This document shows, in pieces, positions 44,052 to 50,422 of a stretch of 50,422 nucleotides of DNA (positions are counted from its first letter, which is position 1; each line of letters begins with the position of its first letter). The position numbers and the translations under genes are program-made. Source of the DNA: Parageobacillus thermantarcticus (lineage in GTDB: Bacteria; Bacillota; Bacilli; Bacillales; Anoxybacillaceae); NCBI RefSeq assembly GCF_900111865.1, contig NZ_FOJS01000023.1:1-50422 (forward strand), written 5' to 3'. A model generated the notes under the pieces. The model did not search any database and was not told the DNA's origin. It was given only the letters and a program-made list of their open reading frames with translations.

Positions 44052-45428
44052 ATGAAAGTAGCAAAATTTGGCGGAAGCTCAGTCGCAAGCGCCACGCAGT
44101 TTCGTAAAGTGGCTGATATCGTCAGCTCTGATGTGGAGCGCCGCATTATTGTCGTGTCAGCGCCCGGAAAGCGATTTAAAGATGATATAAAAATAACCGA
44201 TATTCTTATTCAGTTGGCGCAAGCCGTTATAGACGGAAAAGTGTATGATGAAATTGTTCAGACGGTAATAACGCGATACGCGGAAATCGCCAAAGAACTC
44301 GAATTGCCAGCAGACGGGTTTTTGGCAGAGTTGGAACACGATTTGCGCTGGAAAATAAACGAATATCGAGATCATCCTAGCCGCTTGCTGGATGCGATCA
44401 AAGCGAGCGGGGAAGATCATAATGCTAGATTGATGGCGCTCTATTTGCAGGAGATAGGGTTGGAAGCAAGCTACGTCAACCCGCGGGAAGCGGGAATTGT
44501 CGTCACGGATGAACCGGGGAATGCACAAATTTTGCCGGAATCGTATGAAAAGCTGTATCATTTGCGGGAGCGGCGCGGCGTGTTAGTGATTCCAGGATTT
44601 TTTGGCTATTCGCAGGAAGGAAATATTGTCACATTCCCGCGCGGCGGTTCGGATATCACCGGATCGATTGTGGCAGCCGGGGTGAAAGCGGACGTATATG
44701 AAAACTTTACGGACGTCGACTCGATTTATTGCGTCAATCCTTCCATTGTCGAAAATCCGCGCCAGTTAAAAGAAATTACATACCGAGAAATGCGCGAACT
44801 TTCGTATTCCGGGTTTTCTGTGTTTCATGACGAAGCGCTGGAGCCGGTTTATAAAGCGGGCATTCCCGTTTGTGTGAAAAATACGAATAATCCTGCTGCT
44901 CCGGGCACTTGGATTGTCGCAAAACGCAACCATCTCGACGCGCCGATTGCCGGCATTGCCAGCGATACGGGATTTTGTAGCATCAACATCAGCAAATATT
45001 TAATGAACAGGGAAATCGGATTTGGTCGCAAACTGCTGCAAATTTTAGAGGATGAAGGAATTTCTTATGAACATATTCCTTCGGGAATTGACAACATGTC
45101 CGTGATTTTACGGGCAAGTCAATTAGAAGGTGGAAAAGAGCAGCGCATTTTAGACCGCATTCAAATGGAGTTGGAAGTCGACGAAGTTCATGTTGAGCAT
45201 GGGCTTGCGCTGATCATGGTCGTCGGCGAAGGGATGGAGCGCACCGTCGGGATGGCGGCAAAGGCGACTACGGCGCTTGCGAAGGCAAACATTAACCTCG
45301 AAATGATCAACCAAGGTTCATCGGAAGTAAGCATGATGTTCGGCGTAAAAGAAGAAGTCGTAGTCGATGCGGTGCGCGCGCTCTATCAAGCATATTTTCA
45401 AGAGGCAGTCGTAGGCAATGAAGTTTAA
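44052..45428 (+). CDS. thrD: Aspartokinase III
   Basis: A 458-residue aspartate kinase, the first step of the aspartate pathway to lysine, threonine and methionine. The N-terminal kinase domain has KVAKFGGSSVASA and, near residue 200, FPRGGSDITGSIVAAGV; the C-terminal half carries two ACT domains (from ~305: GIASDTGFCSINISKYLM and ~385: LALIMVVGEGMERTVGMAAKATTAL). It reads like the YclM/ThrD class. The ATG at 44052 follows AGAAAGGG; the frame is open from 43905, but the extension has no family similarity. No lysine riboswitch (L-box) is visible in the 257 bases upstream; an extended -10 (TGGTATGAT, 44000-44008) is the likely promoter. A strong terminator follows. Confidence 0.93.
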   Translation: MKVAKFGGSSVASATQFRKVADIVSSDVERRIIVVSAPGKRFKDDIKITDILIQLAQAVIDGKVYDEIVQTVITRYAEIAKELELPADGFLAELEHDLRWKINEYRDHPSRLLDAIKASGEDHNARLMALYLQEIGLEASYVNPREAGIVVTDEPGNAQILPESYEKLYHLRERRGVLVIPGFFGYSQEGNIVTFPRGGSDITGSIVAAGVKADVYENFTDVDSIYCVNPSIVENPRQLKEITYREMRELSYSGFSVFHDEALEPVYKAGIPVCVKNTNNPAAPGTWIVAKRNHLDAPIAGIASDTGFCSINISKYLMNREIGFGRKLLQILEDEGISYEHIPSGIDNMSVILRASQLEGGKEQRILDRIQMELEVDEVHVEHGLALIMVVGEGMERTVGMAAKATTALAKANINLEMINQGSSEVSMMFGVKEEVVVDAVRALYQAYFQEAVVGNEV

Positions 45429-45439
45429 GAAATACATAG

Positions 45440-45486
45440 GAGGCGGAACGAACAGCGGTCCATCGCTTTCGTGTCCGCCTCTTTTT
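45440..45486 (+). terminator. Terminator after aspartokinase
   Basis: GAGGCGGA (45440-45447) / TCCGCCTC (45474-45481) with an inner CGAACAGCG/CGCTTTCG stem, followed by a T tract. Confidence 0.88.
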
Positions 45487-45663
45487 ATATGTTTTTTCAT
45501 GTAAAGTTCCATTGTTTGCATCCGGTGAACTTGAGACAGCGGAAAACAGCATCGTTTTTGCCGTTTTTTACACAATTTTCAAAACTGCACTGTTTTCATA
45601 CATAAGACATAGACGTTCGGAAAATACTACCAATGTATATCATTTTAGGAGGTGGGAAACGGC

Positions 45664-46629
45664 ATGAAACGATTTTGCTTCGCCATCATCGCATGTTTCT
45701 TTTTTGCCATCGCCTGCGGCGTCGCGCCTGCATTTGCGCAAATCGAAAAGCGGGAGCTCGAGCAGTACATCGGCAGCATTGGCTGGACGATGGATGATTT
45801 ACTAAACTATTTGGACGATTATCATATGACGGTTGCGGATTTTCAGACGATGGATGAACTAAAGCAATGGCTTGGCACACCGATTGCAGAAACAAATTTC
45901 CAGCAGTTACTCAAGCGCTATCAATTGACACAAGAAGAGTTGGAAGCGCTGCTTGGCCAGTTTGGCGAAACGGTGCAAGATTATACGTTCATTGAGGACT
46001 TGGATGCGGCTGTCGCTTTTTATTTGCGCCATAACGAACAGATGCAGCAAATTAATGATATGCTTGGAGCGATTGGCTTTACGGAAAAGGAAGCGAATCG
46101 TTTATTTGAACACGTCGCCTCGCTTCATCGGCAAAATTTGCCGCAGCAGCTGGAAGCGTTAGGCGCGCGCATGAAACCGTTTCTGCAAGTCGAAAACGCG
46201 GCGCTACTAACGAAGCAGCAACAACGGCAATTGCTTTCCATTTGGGAAGAGACGCTGTCTGCGCTAGAAATAAAACCGAAATTTTATTTGCAGGAAAACG
46301 GAAAAAAACAGGAAGTATCTTATCGACGCCTTTTGTCGCTAGATGCGCTTGGCGGAAGCGACTTGTTGATTGAACTGTACAATCAAAAAGGGGAATTGCT
46401 TTCCGACGTGCGATTATCAGAGGAGATGCTGACTTCGGGATACGTGTTTCGGGCTGGTGAAACATTTATCAATGCCAGCATGTTAGCAAGCGAAATGGAA
46501 GAAAAAATGCGCGGCGACAAAATGCCGGATACCGCTTCTCCGTACCTTGCCAATACGCTGCTCGGTTTTCTGCTTGCGTTGTTCGGCGCTTACGTGTTTT
46601 GGCGGGCAAAAAGAAAAGCGGCGGAGTGA
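45664..46629 (+). CDS. Processed acidic surface protein (sortase substrate)
   Basis: A 321-residue secreted protein. A signal peptide is clear (residues 1-26, ending PAFA-Q). The body is helical and acidic, with repeats of the form 'IGWTMDDLLNYLDDYHMTVADF' and 'YQLTQEELEALLGQFGETVQDY' (about residues 35-120). The C terminus has a sorting signal: MPDTA, a hydrophobic span (YLANTLLGFLLALFGAYVFW) and a basic tail RAKRKAAE. The motif begins with Met instead of the usual Leu of LPxTA. The ATG at 45664 is chosen because AGGAGGTGGG precedes it; a GTG at 45652 lies inside that site. The next gene is the sortase that should anchor it to the wall; its biological role is unknown. Confidence 0.88.
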   Translation: MKRFCFAIIACFFFAIACGVAPAFAQIEKRELEQYIGSIGWTMDDLLNYLDDYHMTVADFQTMDELKQWLGTPIAETNFQQLLKRYQLTQEELEALLGQFGETVQDYTFIEDLDAAVAFYLRHNEQMQQINDMLGAIGFTEKEANRLFEHVASLHRQNLPQQLEALGARMKPFLQVENAALLTKQQQRQLLSIWEETLSALEIKPKFYLQENGKKQEVSYRRLLSLDALGGSDLLIELYNQKGELLSDVRLSEEMLTSGYVFRAGETFINASMLASEMEEKMRGDKMPDTASPYLANTLLGFLLALFGAYVFWRAKRKAAE

Positions 46630-46633
46630 GAAC

Positions 46634-47242
46634 ATGAGCGGGAACTGGAAAACCTATAAAACGTGGGGCGCCGTTTTTTGCATGACGGCAGGATTGATGA
46701 CGGCGGTTTGGAACGGATATTCGTACTGGCTCGGCTACAATGCTGTAAAACCGTGGAAAGAGGAAAGAAAAACGCCGATTGCTCCGCGGACGGCTAGTTC
46801 GCAAGCGGCAGATATGGCTGCCAAGCCAAAAATTGGTGAGCAAATCGGAATATTATTGATTCCAAAGCTCGGCATTTCCATACCAATTTATCACGGCACG
46901 GAAAAGCGGCAATTGCGAAAAGGAATCGGCCACTACCCGAAAAGCGCTTTGCCCGGGGAACCGAACAACATGGTGCTGTCCGGTCATCGCGATACCGTAT
47001 TTTGGCAATTGGGGCAAATCGGCGTTGGCGATAAATTGATCGTCGAAACAGCGATAAAGCAGTTTATCTATCGCGTGAAAAAAGTGCGCATCGTCGATGA
47101 AAACGACCGCACTGTCCTCGTGGAAAAGCCGCGTCCGACATTAACGGTGACGACATGTTATCCGTTCCGCTTTATTGGCAACGCGAAGCAGCGCTATGTT
47201 CTTGTTGCACAGCTTGTTTCTATCATAAAGAAAACGGGCTAG
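46634..47242 (+). CDS. Class D sortase
   Basis: A 202-residue transpeptidase with an N-terminal membrane anchor (about residues 11-33) and an extracellular sortase barrel. The catalytic His118 lies in VLSGHRDTVF, Cys175 in TLTVTTCYPF and Arg179 four residues later. It cuts the sorting motif of its partner and links it to the cell wall. The start four bases after the surface-protein stop follows GGAGTGAG; the frame is open further upstream, but that would overlap the preceding gene. This surface-protein/class D sortase pairing is recurrent in Bacillaceae. Confidence 0.92.
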   Translation: MSGNWKTYKTWGAVFCMTAGLMTAVWNGYSYWLGYNAVKPWKEERKTPIAPRTASSQAADMAAKPKIGEQIGILLIPKLGISIPIYHGTEKRQLRKGIGHYPKSALPGEPNNMVLSGHRDTVFWQLGQIGVGDKLIVETAIKQFIYRVKKVRIVDENDRTVLVEKPRPTLTVTTCYPFRFIGNAKQRYVLVAQLVSIIKKTG

Positions 47243-47263
47243 ACGCATCGTTCTAGCCCTTTA
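47236..47263. terminator. Bidirectional terminator between sortase and ywpF
   Basis: GGGCTAGA (47236-47243) / TCTAGCCC (47252-47259) overlaps both stop codons and leads into T-rich sequence on each strand. Confidence 0.82.
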
Positions 47264-47714
47264 TAGTTGAATTCGCGTTTTTTTCTTCATTATTTTTGAA
47301 GCCGCGACGCTCGTTCAATTGTTGTCTAAATTCCTTCAATAACGCTTCTCCTTGCAACCCTTTTTCGACAAGGCTGGCGAGCACCACTTCCGCTAAGTCC
47401 GTTTTATTTCGAATTAACAAGCCATCCATCAGCACGCTAATATGGTCGTTCATTCTTGTGATGGAACGAACGGTCGCGATCATGTTGGCGGGATCGTTGC
47501 TTCGGTTGGTAATCGTTACTTGAAGACGGAATTCATCGTTTCTTTTTTGCAGCTCGGAAAAGATCGGCTCGTATTGTTTATCTAAATACGTCTCGATCAG
47601 CCAGTGGTTTTGTCCGTCTTCTTTATTAATAATAAGTCCGTCAATGAACGGAATTTCTTGCCGATGCAAATCGTCGTGAACGACGGAGAGCCCCACAAGC
47701 TTGAAGGTTTTCAT
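47253..47714 (-). CDS. ywpF: YwpF-family protein
   Basis: A 153-residue protein starting MKTFKLVGLSVVHDD, followed by EIPFIDGLIINKEDGQNHWLIE, the pattern of the Firmicute YwpF family; the function is unknown. The C-terminal 30 residues are charged and probably disordered. Gene order supports the call: B. subtilis has ywpF beside ssbB (ywpH), and here ssbB lies next to it, divergently transcribed. The ATG follows GAGGTGATGGA. Confidence 0.85.
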   Translation of the reverse strand: MKTFKLVGLSVVHDDLHRQEIPFIDGLIINKEDGQNHWLIETYLDKQYEPIFSELQKRNDEFRLQVTITNRSNDPANMIATVRSITRMNDHISVLMDGLLIRNKTDLAEVVLASLVEKGLQGEALLKEFRQQLNERRGFKNNEEKNANSTIKG

Positions 47715-47778
47715 TCCATCACCTCGTCAACATTGTCTTATGAAAATTATAGCACATTCTAATGACCGAGGGGAAATG

Positions 47779-47796
47779 GATAACGTGTCCGTTATC
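47779..47796. promoter_or_regulatory. Inverted repeat between ywpF and ssbB
   Basis: GATAACG (47779-47785) / CGTTATC (47790-47796) with a 4-base spacer lies in the divergent control region. It looks like an operator, but no regulator is evident. I found no clear ComK box. Confidence 0.5.
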
Positions 47797-48025
47797 AAAT
47801 AAGGAGATTGCATACCGTATCGATGTTGTAAACTGTCGTTTATTTTTGATTGAGGATATATAAAAATTGAATTTTCCTGTCGATTTTGTGCCGTTGATGC
47901 CGCATGTTGACGATATTGGTGAAAAAAACGGCACGCAAAAATTAAAAAATGGCGATTTTACGAGGAAAATAGAAGTCCATTATGATGAAGATGCACGGAA
48001 ACGGAAGGAGGGATTGTGGCAAAAC

Positions 48026-48370
48026 ATGATCAACCAAGTCGTGCTCGTCGGCCGGCTGACAAAAGATCCGGAACTGCGATATACCGCCGATGGAGCAGCG
48101 GTCGCTAACATCACATTAGCGGTGACAAGAAATTTTCGCAACGCGGAAGGGGGAATTGACACCGATTTTGTTCAATGCACACTCTGGAGAAAAGTGGCGG
48201 AGAATACGGCGAATTATTGCCGAAAAGGTTCGATTATTGGCGTTATGGGACGAATTCAAACGAGAAATTATGAAAGGAAAGACGGACAGCGGGTGTTTGT
48301 GACAGAAGTGGTGGCCGAATCCGTGCGATTTATGGGCGGCAAAACGTATGAATGGATCGAACATTCATAG
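48026..48370 (+). CDS. ssbB: Single-stranded DNA-binding protein SsbB
   Basis: A 114-residue OB-fold protein: [37 protein letters not shown], then [37 protein letters not shown]. Length and the lack of an acidic tail fit SsbB, the competence-associated SSB, rather than SsbA. The frame is open from 47867, but similarity starts at the ATG at 48026. The only good ribosome-binding site, GGAAGGAGGG (48003-48012), lies about 15 bases away, unusually far; an in-frame TTG at 48014 is too close to it. The gene is followed by a terminator. Confidence 0.9.
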   Translation: MINQVVLVGRLTKDPELRYTADGAAVANITLAVTRNFRNAEGGIDTDFVQCTLWRKVAENTANYCRKGSIIGVMGRIQTRNYERKDGQRVFVTEVVAESVRFMGGKTYEWIEHS

Positions 48371-48459
48371 TTTTCCTCTATTATTCCTCATTTTTTTCCT
48401 CCCAACATTTTTCCCCGAAAGAAAGAGAGCGTGTTTCCTCGCAACATCCCCCAACTATC

Positions 48460-48489
48460 GCGCTAGCAAGAAACGTTAGCGCTTTTTTT
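48460..48489 (+). terminator. Terminator after ssbB
   Basis: GCGCTAGC (48460-48467) / GTTAGCGC (48475-48482) with one G-T pair and seven T. Confidence 0.88.
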
Positions 48490-48566
48490 CTGCAGACATG
48501 GCGATGTTTTCGCGAAAGCAAAAGCCGCGCAAAGCGGGAAAGCAGGCGAATCGGGAAAAGGGACGG

Positions 48567-48989
48567 TTATTTCATCGCATCGGAAAATTCCTTCACCAGC
48601 GTAACAATGATTGATTCCAAATGTTTTCGTTTTTTTGCTGGCAGTTGTGTCAACGAATAAATCGTTTCTTCCATATTCGGGTTTTGTTTGAAATAGTCGA
48701 TGATGTCGAGCATTTTCTCATCAATGTGATCCGTTTGATACAAGAGGTTCATTTCCCGCAGCAGCTCTTCTTTCGTCGTATGCTTCCCGATTAAAAAATC
48801 GACGCTCACTTCGTAGAGATTGCTCAATTTTTCCAACGATTGCACGTCCGGGAGCAATTCTCCGTTTTCCCATTTGCTGATTTGCGAGCGCGATATATTG
48901 AGATGCTGCGCCAACTGTTCTTGCGTCCAGTTATGCTGCTTGCGCAAATATTTTAGTTTTTCTCCCAATTTCATCATTGTCTTCACCAC
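48567..48989 (-). CDS. XRE-family helix-turn-helix regulator
   Basis: A 140-residue protein with an N-terminal Cro/C1-type HTH (residues ~8-65): LGEKLKYLRKQHNWTQEQLAQHLNISRSQISKWENGELLPDVQSLEKLSNLYEVSVDFLIG. The C-terminal 70 residues are helical and may form a dimer or ligand domain. The GTG at 48989 has GGAG five bases upstream; the ATGs at residues 5 and 6 are alternatives. It faces away from the unknown gene at 49182, so it could regulate that gene or itself; its target is not known. Confidence 0.88.
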   Translation of the reverse strand: MVKTMMKLGEKLKYLRKQHNWTQEQLAQHLNISRSQISKWENGELLPDVQSLEKLSNLYEVSVDFLIGKHTTKEELLREMNLLYQTDHIDEKMLDIIDYFKQNPNMEETIYSLTQLPAKKRKHLESIIVTLVKEFSDAMK

Positions 48990-49108
48990 AGCTCCAATAA
49001 ATCAATTAATAACTTAAAGATAGAAGAGTGTGGAGAAGACTTTTGTTCTATTTATGAACATTTTTCAATTTGTTCATAAAAGGATCAAAACTTTTTCTTT
49101 TGTCAATG

Positions 49109-49136
49109 TTCGACTCCTTTTATATCATGCTACAAT
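49109..49136 (+). promoter_or_regulatory. Probable promoter of the 49182 gene
   Basis: TTCGAC (49109-49114), 16 bases, TACAAT (49131-49136), about 45 bases before the ribosome-binding site. Confidence 0.45.
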
Positions 49137-49181
49137 AAGCAAAAAATGGATAAATATTTACTATAATTAGGAAAAAGAGGG

Positions 49182-49682
49182 ATGATGGTGAATATTTATC
49201 TCGCGGATTTAATTGTGAGTGAACGAAAAGGATTAAAGCGAAATAAGAGGACATATAGAGTATTTGTAAAAGAAACGCGAAATCCGTTTTCAATCAGATT
49301 GAAAACGATTGCACCGACAAATTTTACCGATTCATTGCGGTTTTTAAAAAGCGAGGAGAAACATAGTCATTCTTTAGGGGAAGAAATATGGTTCCGCACG
49401 ATTACGTGCGATAGCGACGCCCAGCTATATTTTGTATTTAAGTCTATCAATCAAGTATATATGTTTATCGTAAAGCTCGACTTGCAAAAGCGAAAATTTG
49501 AAATTTCCCTCTATGAGTGGAACAAGCTTCAGCAAAAATATCTCCGCCTTCGTACAAACGAGCTGCTGACAATCGAAAAACAGCTTATTTATTACATTTT
49601 GCAGTCGTTTTATATTTTTGAAAACAAGCGGATCTCGTACTTGTTTATGTGTCCGGCAAGAAAAAATTATAAAAGGTTGTGA
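49182..49682 (+). CDS. Hypothetical protein, 166 residues
   Basis: A 166-residue, basic, beta-rich protein (MVNIYLADLIVSERKGLKRNKRTYRVFVKE...) with no signal peptide, membrane segment or recognised domain. The ATG at 49182 (or ATG/GTG at 49185/49188) follows AAAGAGGG. Codon use looks more AT-rich than in neighbouring metabolic genes, which would fit horizontal acquisition. It lies between an XRE regulator and an IS982 element, an accessory context. The C-terminal part (LLTIEKQLIYYILQSFYIFENKRISY) is strongly helical. Confidence 0.7.
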   Translation: MMVNIYLADLIVSERKGLKRNKRTYRVFVKETRNPFSIRLKTIAPTNFTDSLRFLKSEEKHSHSLGEEIWFRTITCDSDAQLYFVFKSINQVYMFIVKLDLQKRKFEISLYEWNKLQQKYLRLRTNELLTIEKQLIYYILQSFYIFENKRISYLFMCPARKNYKRL

Positions 49683-49748
49683 TCACTACATTATTCCCTC
49701 GAATGTGTTCCTCTTTTTCCATTTTCCTGTTGTTGCTTGCGTATGTTC

Positions 49749-49855
49749 TTCGATCGAGCAGGGCGCGCCGCCTAGATGTGTAAGTCGAGACTTGCCGACT
49801 GCGCCACAATATTGCATGCGGCGCGCCGGAACTAATTCTCCCGATGTTCGATCGC
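49749..49855. repeat. GC-rich symmetrical inverted repeat
   Basis: Outer TTCGATCG occurs at 49749-49756 and 49847-49854; inner GGCGCGCC occurs at 49762-49769 and 49820-49827. Both words are near or full palindromes, so the copies can pair. Between them AGTCG (49783-49787) pairs with CGACT (49796-49800). The region is much richer in G and C than the AT-rich DNA on either side and has no credible coding frame. It may be a small non-autonomous element or a structured RNA. Confidence 0.5.
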
Positions 49856-49890
49856 AGTAAGTGAAGTTCCAGAAATGGTGTAAAAGTAAA

Positions 49891-49978
49891 TGGTATAATC
49901 CAAGTTCATTGAACTGTGATGGAAGTTTTACATAATAATTAGGAAGTGATCGGCAGCGAGCGTCGCTGCTTTTTTGGG
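49891..49978 (+). ncRNA. Possible small RNA with its own promoter and terminator
   Basis: An extended -10, TGGTATAAT (49891-49899), is followed after about 50 bases by a perfect terminator GCAGCGA (49953-49959) / TCGCTGC (49963-49969) with six T. The predicted transcript (~49906-49975) starts with a small GTTCA/TGAAC hairpin and has no open reading frame of note. No good -35 is seen, and the unit could equally be a leader attenuator cut off from its gene by the IS982 insertion. Confidence 0.4.
49953..49975 (+). terminator. Intrinsic terminator before the IS982 element
   Basis: A 7-bp perfect GC-rich stem with a 3-base loop and six T. Confidence 0.88.
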
Positions 49979-50077
49979 ACTATTTTTACATAACAAAAAA
50001 TAATACAAAATACTCTTTTTGCGGGAAAGCAAGTTTCAGTATACTAAAATAAAATAAAAAGAATACCCGTGGTGCTA

Positions 50078-50097
50078 GTTGAGCGTCAGCGCTCAAC
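50078..50097. repeat. Terminal hairpin of the IS982 element
   Basis: GTTGAGCG (50078-50085) / CGCTCAAC (50090-50097) with loop TCAG overlaps the transposase stop. Preceding ACCCGTGGTGCTAG (from about 50065) probably includes the element's outer end, but the opposite end lies outside the window, so it cannot be checked. Confidence 0.6.
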
Positions 50098-50422
50098 CAG
50101 CCCTAGTGTGACCAAGGAATAAGCCAACAAGATGCCATCGAGTGCCACTTCAAACCCGGCAATGGAATTCGCTCGAATGTCGGTGATCCGGTATTGGTCT
50201 ACGAGAATCGAAAACACCGTCTCGATGACTTTGCGTTTTTTCCTGATCCATTCTTCCCATGCCTTGGATGGGCCGTGCTTTTGATTGTGTCGAGACGGTG
50301 TCCAGAACGCGGCTTGGTGTTCTTCGTACAGCTTTTCTCGAAGAGCGTGGCTGATGTACCCTTTGTCCCCAAAGTTGTAGGGATGAGGGATTTGAGTCAT
50401 CACCGTTTCAGCGGCTTTGACG
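50086..50422 (-). CDS. IS982-family transposase, C-terminal part (cut by window edge)
   Basis: The minus-strand frame is open to the window edge and ends with TGA at 50086. About 112 residues are visible, beginning VKAAETVMMTQIPHPYNFGDKGYIS and continuing WTPSRHNQKHG, RKKRKVIETVFSILVDQYRITDIRANSIAGFEVAL and a hydrophobic end. GDKGYIS and the RxxIETxFS helix are hallmarks of IS982 DDE transposases, with the last Asp in GDKGY and the catalytic Glu in IETVFS. An internal ATG at 50403 is not the true start. The rest of the gene is outside the window. Confidence 0.88.
   Translation of the reverse strand, partial: VKAAETVMTQIPHPYNFGDKGYISHALREKLYEEHQAAFWTPSRHNQKHGPSKAWEEWIRKKRKVIETVFSILVDQYRITDIRANSIAGFEVALDGILLAYSLVTLGLVER

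Overview
The window reads as chromosome of a thermophilic Bacillaceae, most like Geobacillus/Parageobacillus. The evidence is strong AGGAGG ribosome-binding sites, sigma-A type promoters, many GTG starts, intrinsic terminators, and sets such as kimA behind a c-di-AMP riboswitch, Spo0M, the amaB/amaA pair known from G. stearothermophilus, the YwpF/SsbB pair and a processed-acidic-surface-protein/sortase pair. It is bounded by two cut insertion sequences: the 5' end of an IS110-type transposase on the left and the 3' part of an IS982-type transposase on the right.

Layout. 1-373: IS110 end; its non-coding flank has nested inverted repeats and is a candidate bridge RNA. 374-5165: two potassium transporters (TrkH/Ktr-type and KimA, the latter under a ydaO-type riboswitch) and Spo0M. 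5422-8097: a two-gene putative regulator unit (SEC-C/HTH protein and a large winged-helix protein). 8243-11777: N-carbamoylase, aminoacylase, DUF3311 protein and a sodium/solute symporter cut off in mid-gene. 11844-15552 (minus): NlpC/P60 peptidase, dipeptide epimerase, DUF819 membrane protein and DUF3870 protein, probably for murein-peptide use. 15888-18517: ribokinase, VanZ-like protein, a start-less small membrane ORF and a Gfo/Idh/MocA oxidoreductase. 19010-23670: E2-E1alpha-E1beta of a 2-oxoacid dehydrogenase followed by an FAD-linked oxidase, with no E3.

23864-26397: GH1 6-phospho-beta-glucosidase, an RpiR regulator, and the last ~75 codons of a lost GH4 glycosidase. 26503-33807: a three-component sugar sensor (membrane-anchored binding protein, YesM-like kinase, YesN-like regulator) directly before a CUT1 sugar ABC importer without its ATPase; tandem repeats and a cre-like palindrome sit in the control region. 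34075-35524: a CRISPR array of 21 repeats with a leader promoter and a leader hairpin, but no cas genes in the window. 35690-37446: a ROK sugar kinase, then a minus-strand DUF3990 protein overlapping a small partner gene, a candidate toxin-antitoxin-like pair.

37582-40409: a TetR regulator and a 14-TM drug efflux pump behind a promoter with twin operators. 40543-43194: aldehyde dehydrogenase with its DUF779 partner and an unknown helical protein. 43339-47242: DUF1284 protein, aspartokinase III, and a surface protein with its class D sortase. 47253-49682: YwpF, SsbB, an XRE regulator and an unknown protein. 49683-50422: a GC-rich symmetrical inverted repeat, a possible small RNA, and the IS982 element. 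All function calls come from reading the translated sequence by eye; no search was run.
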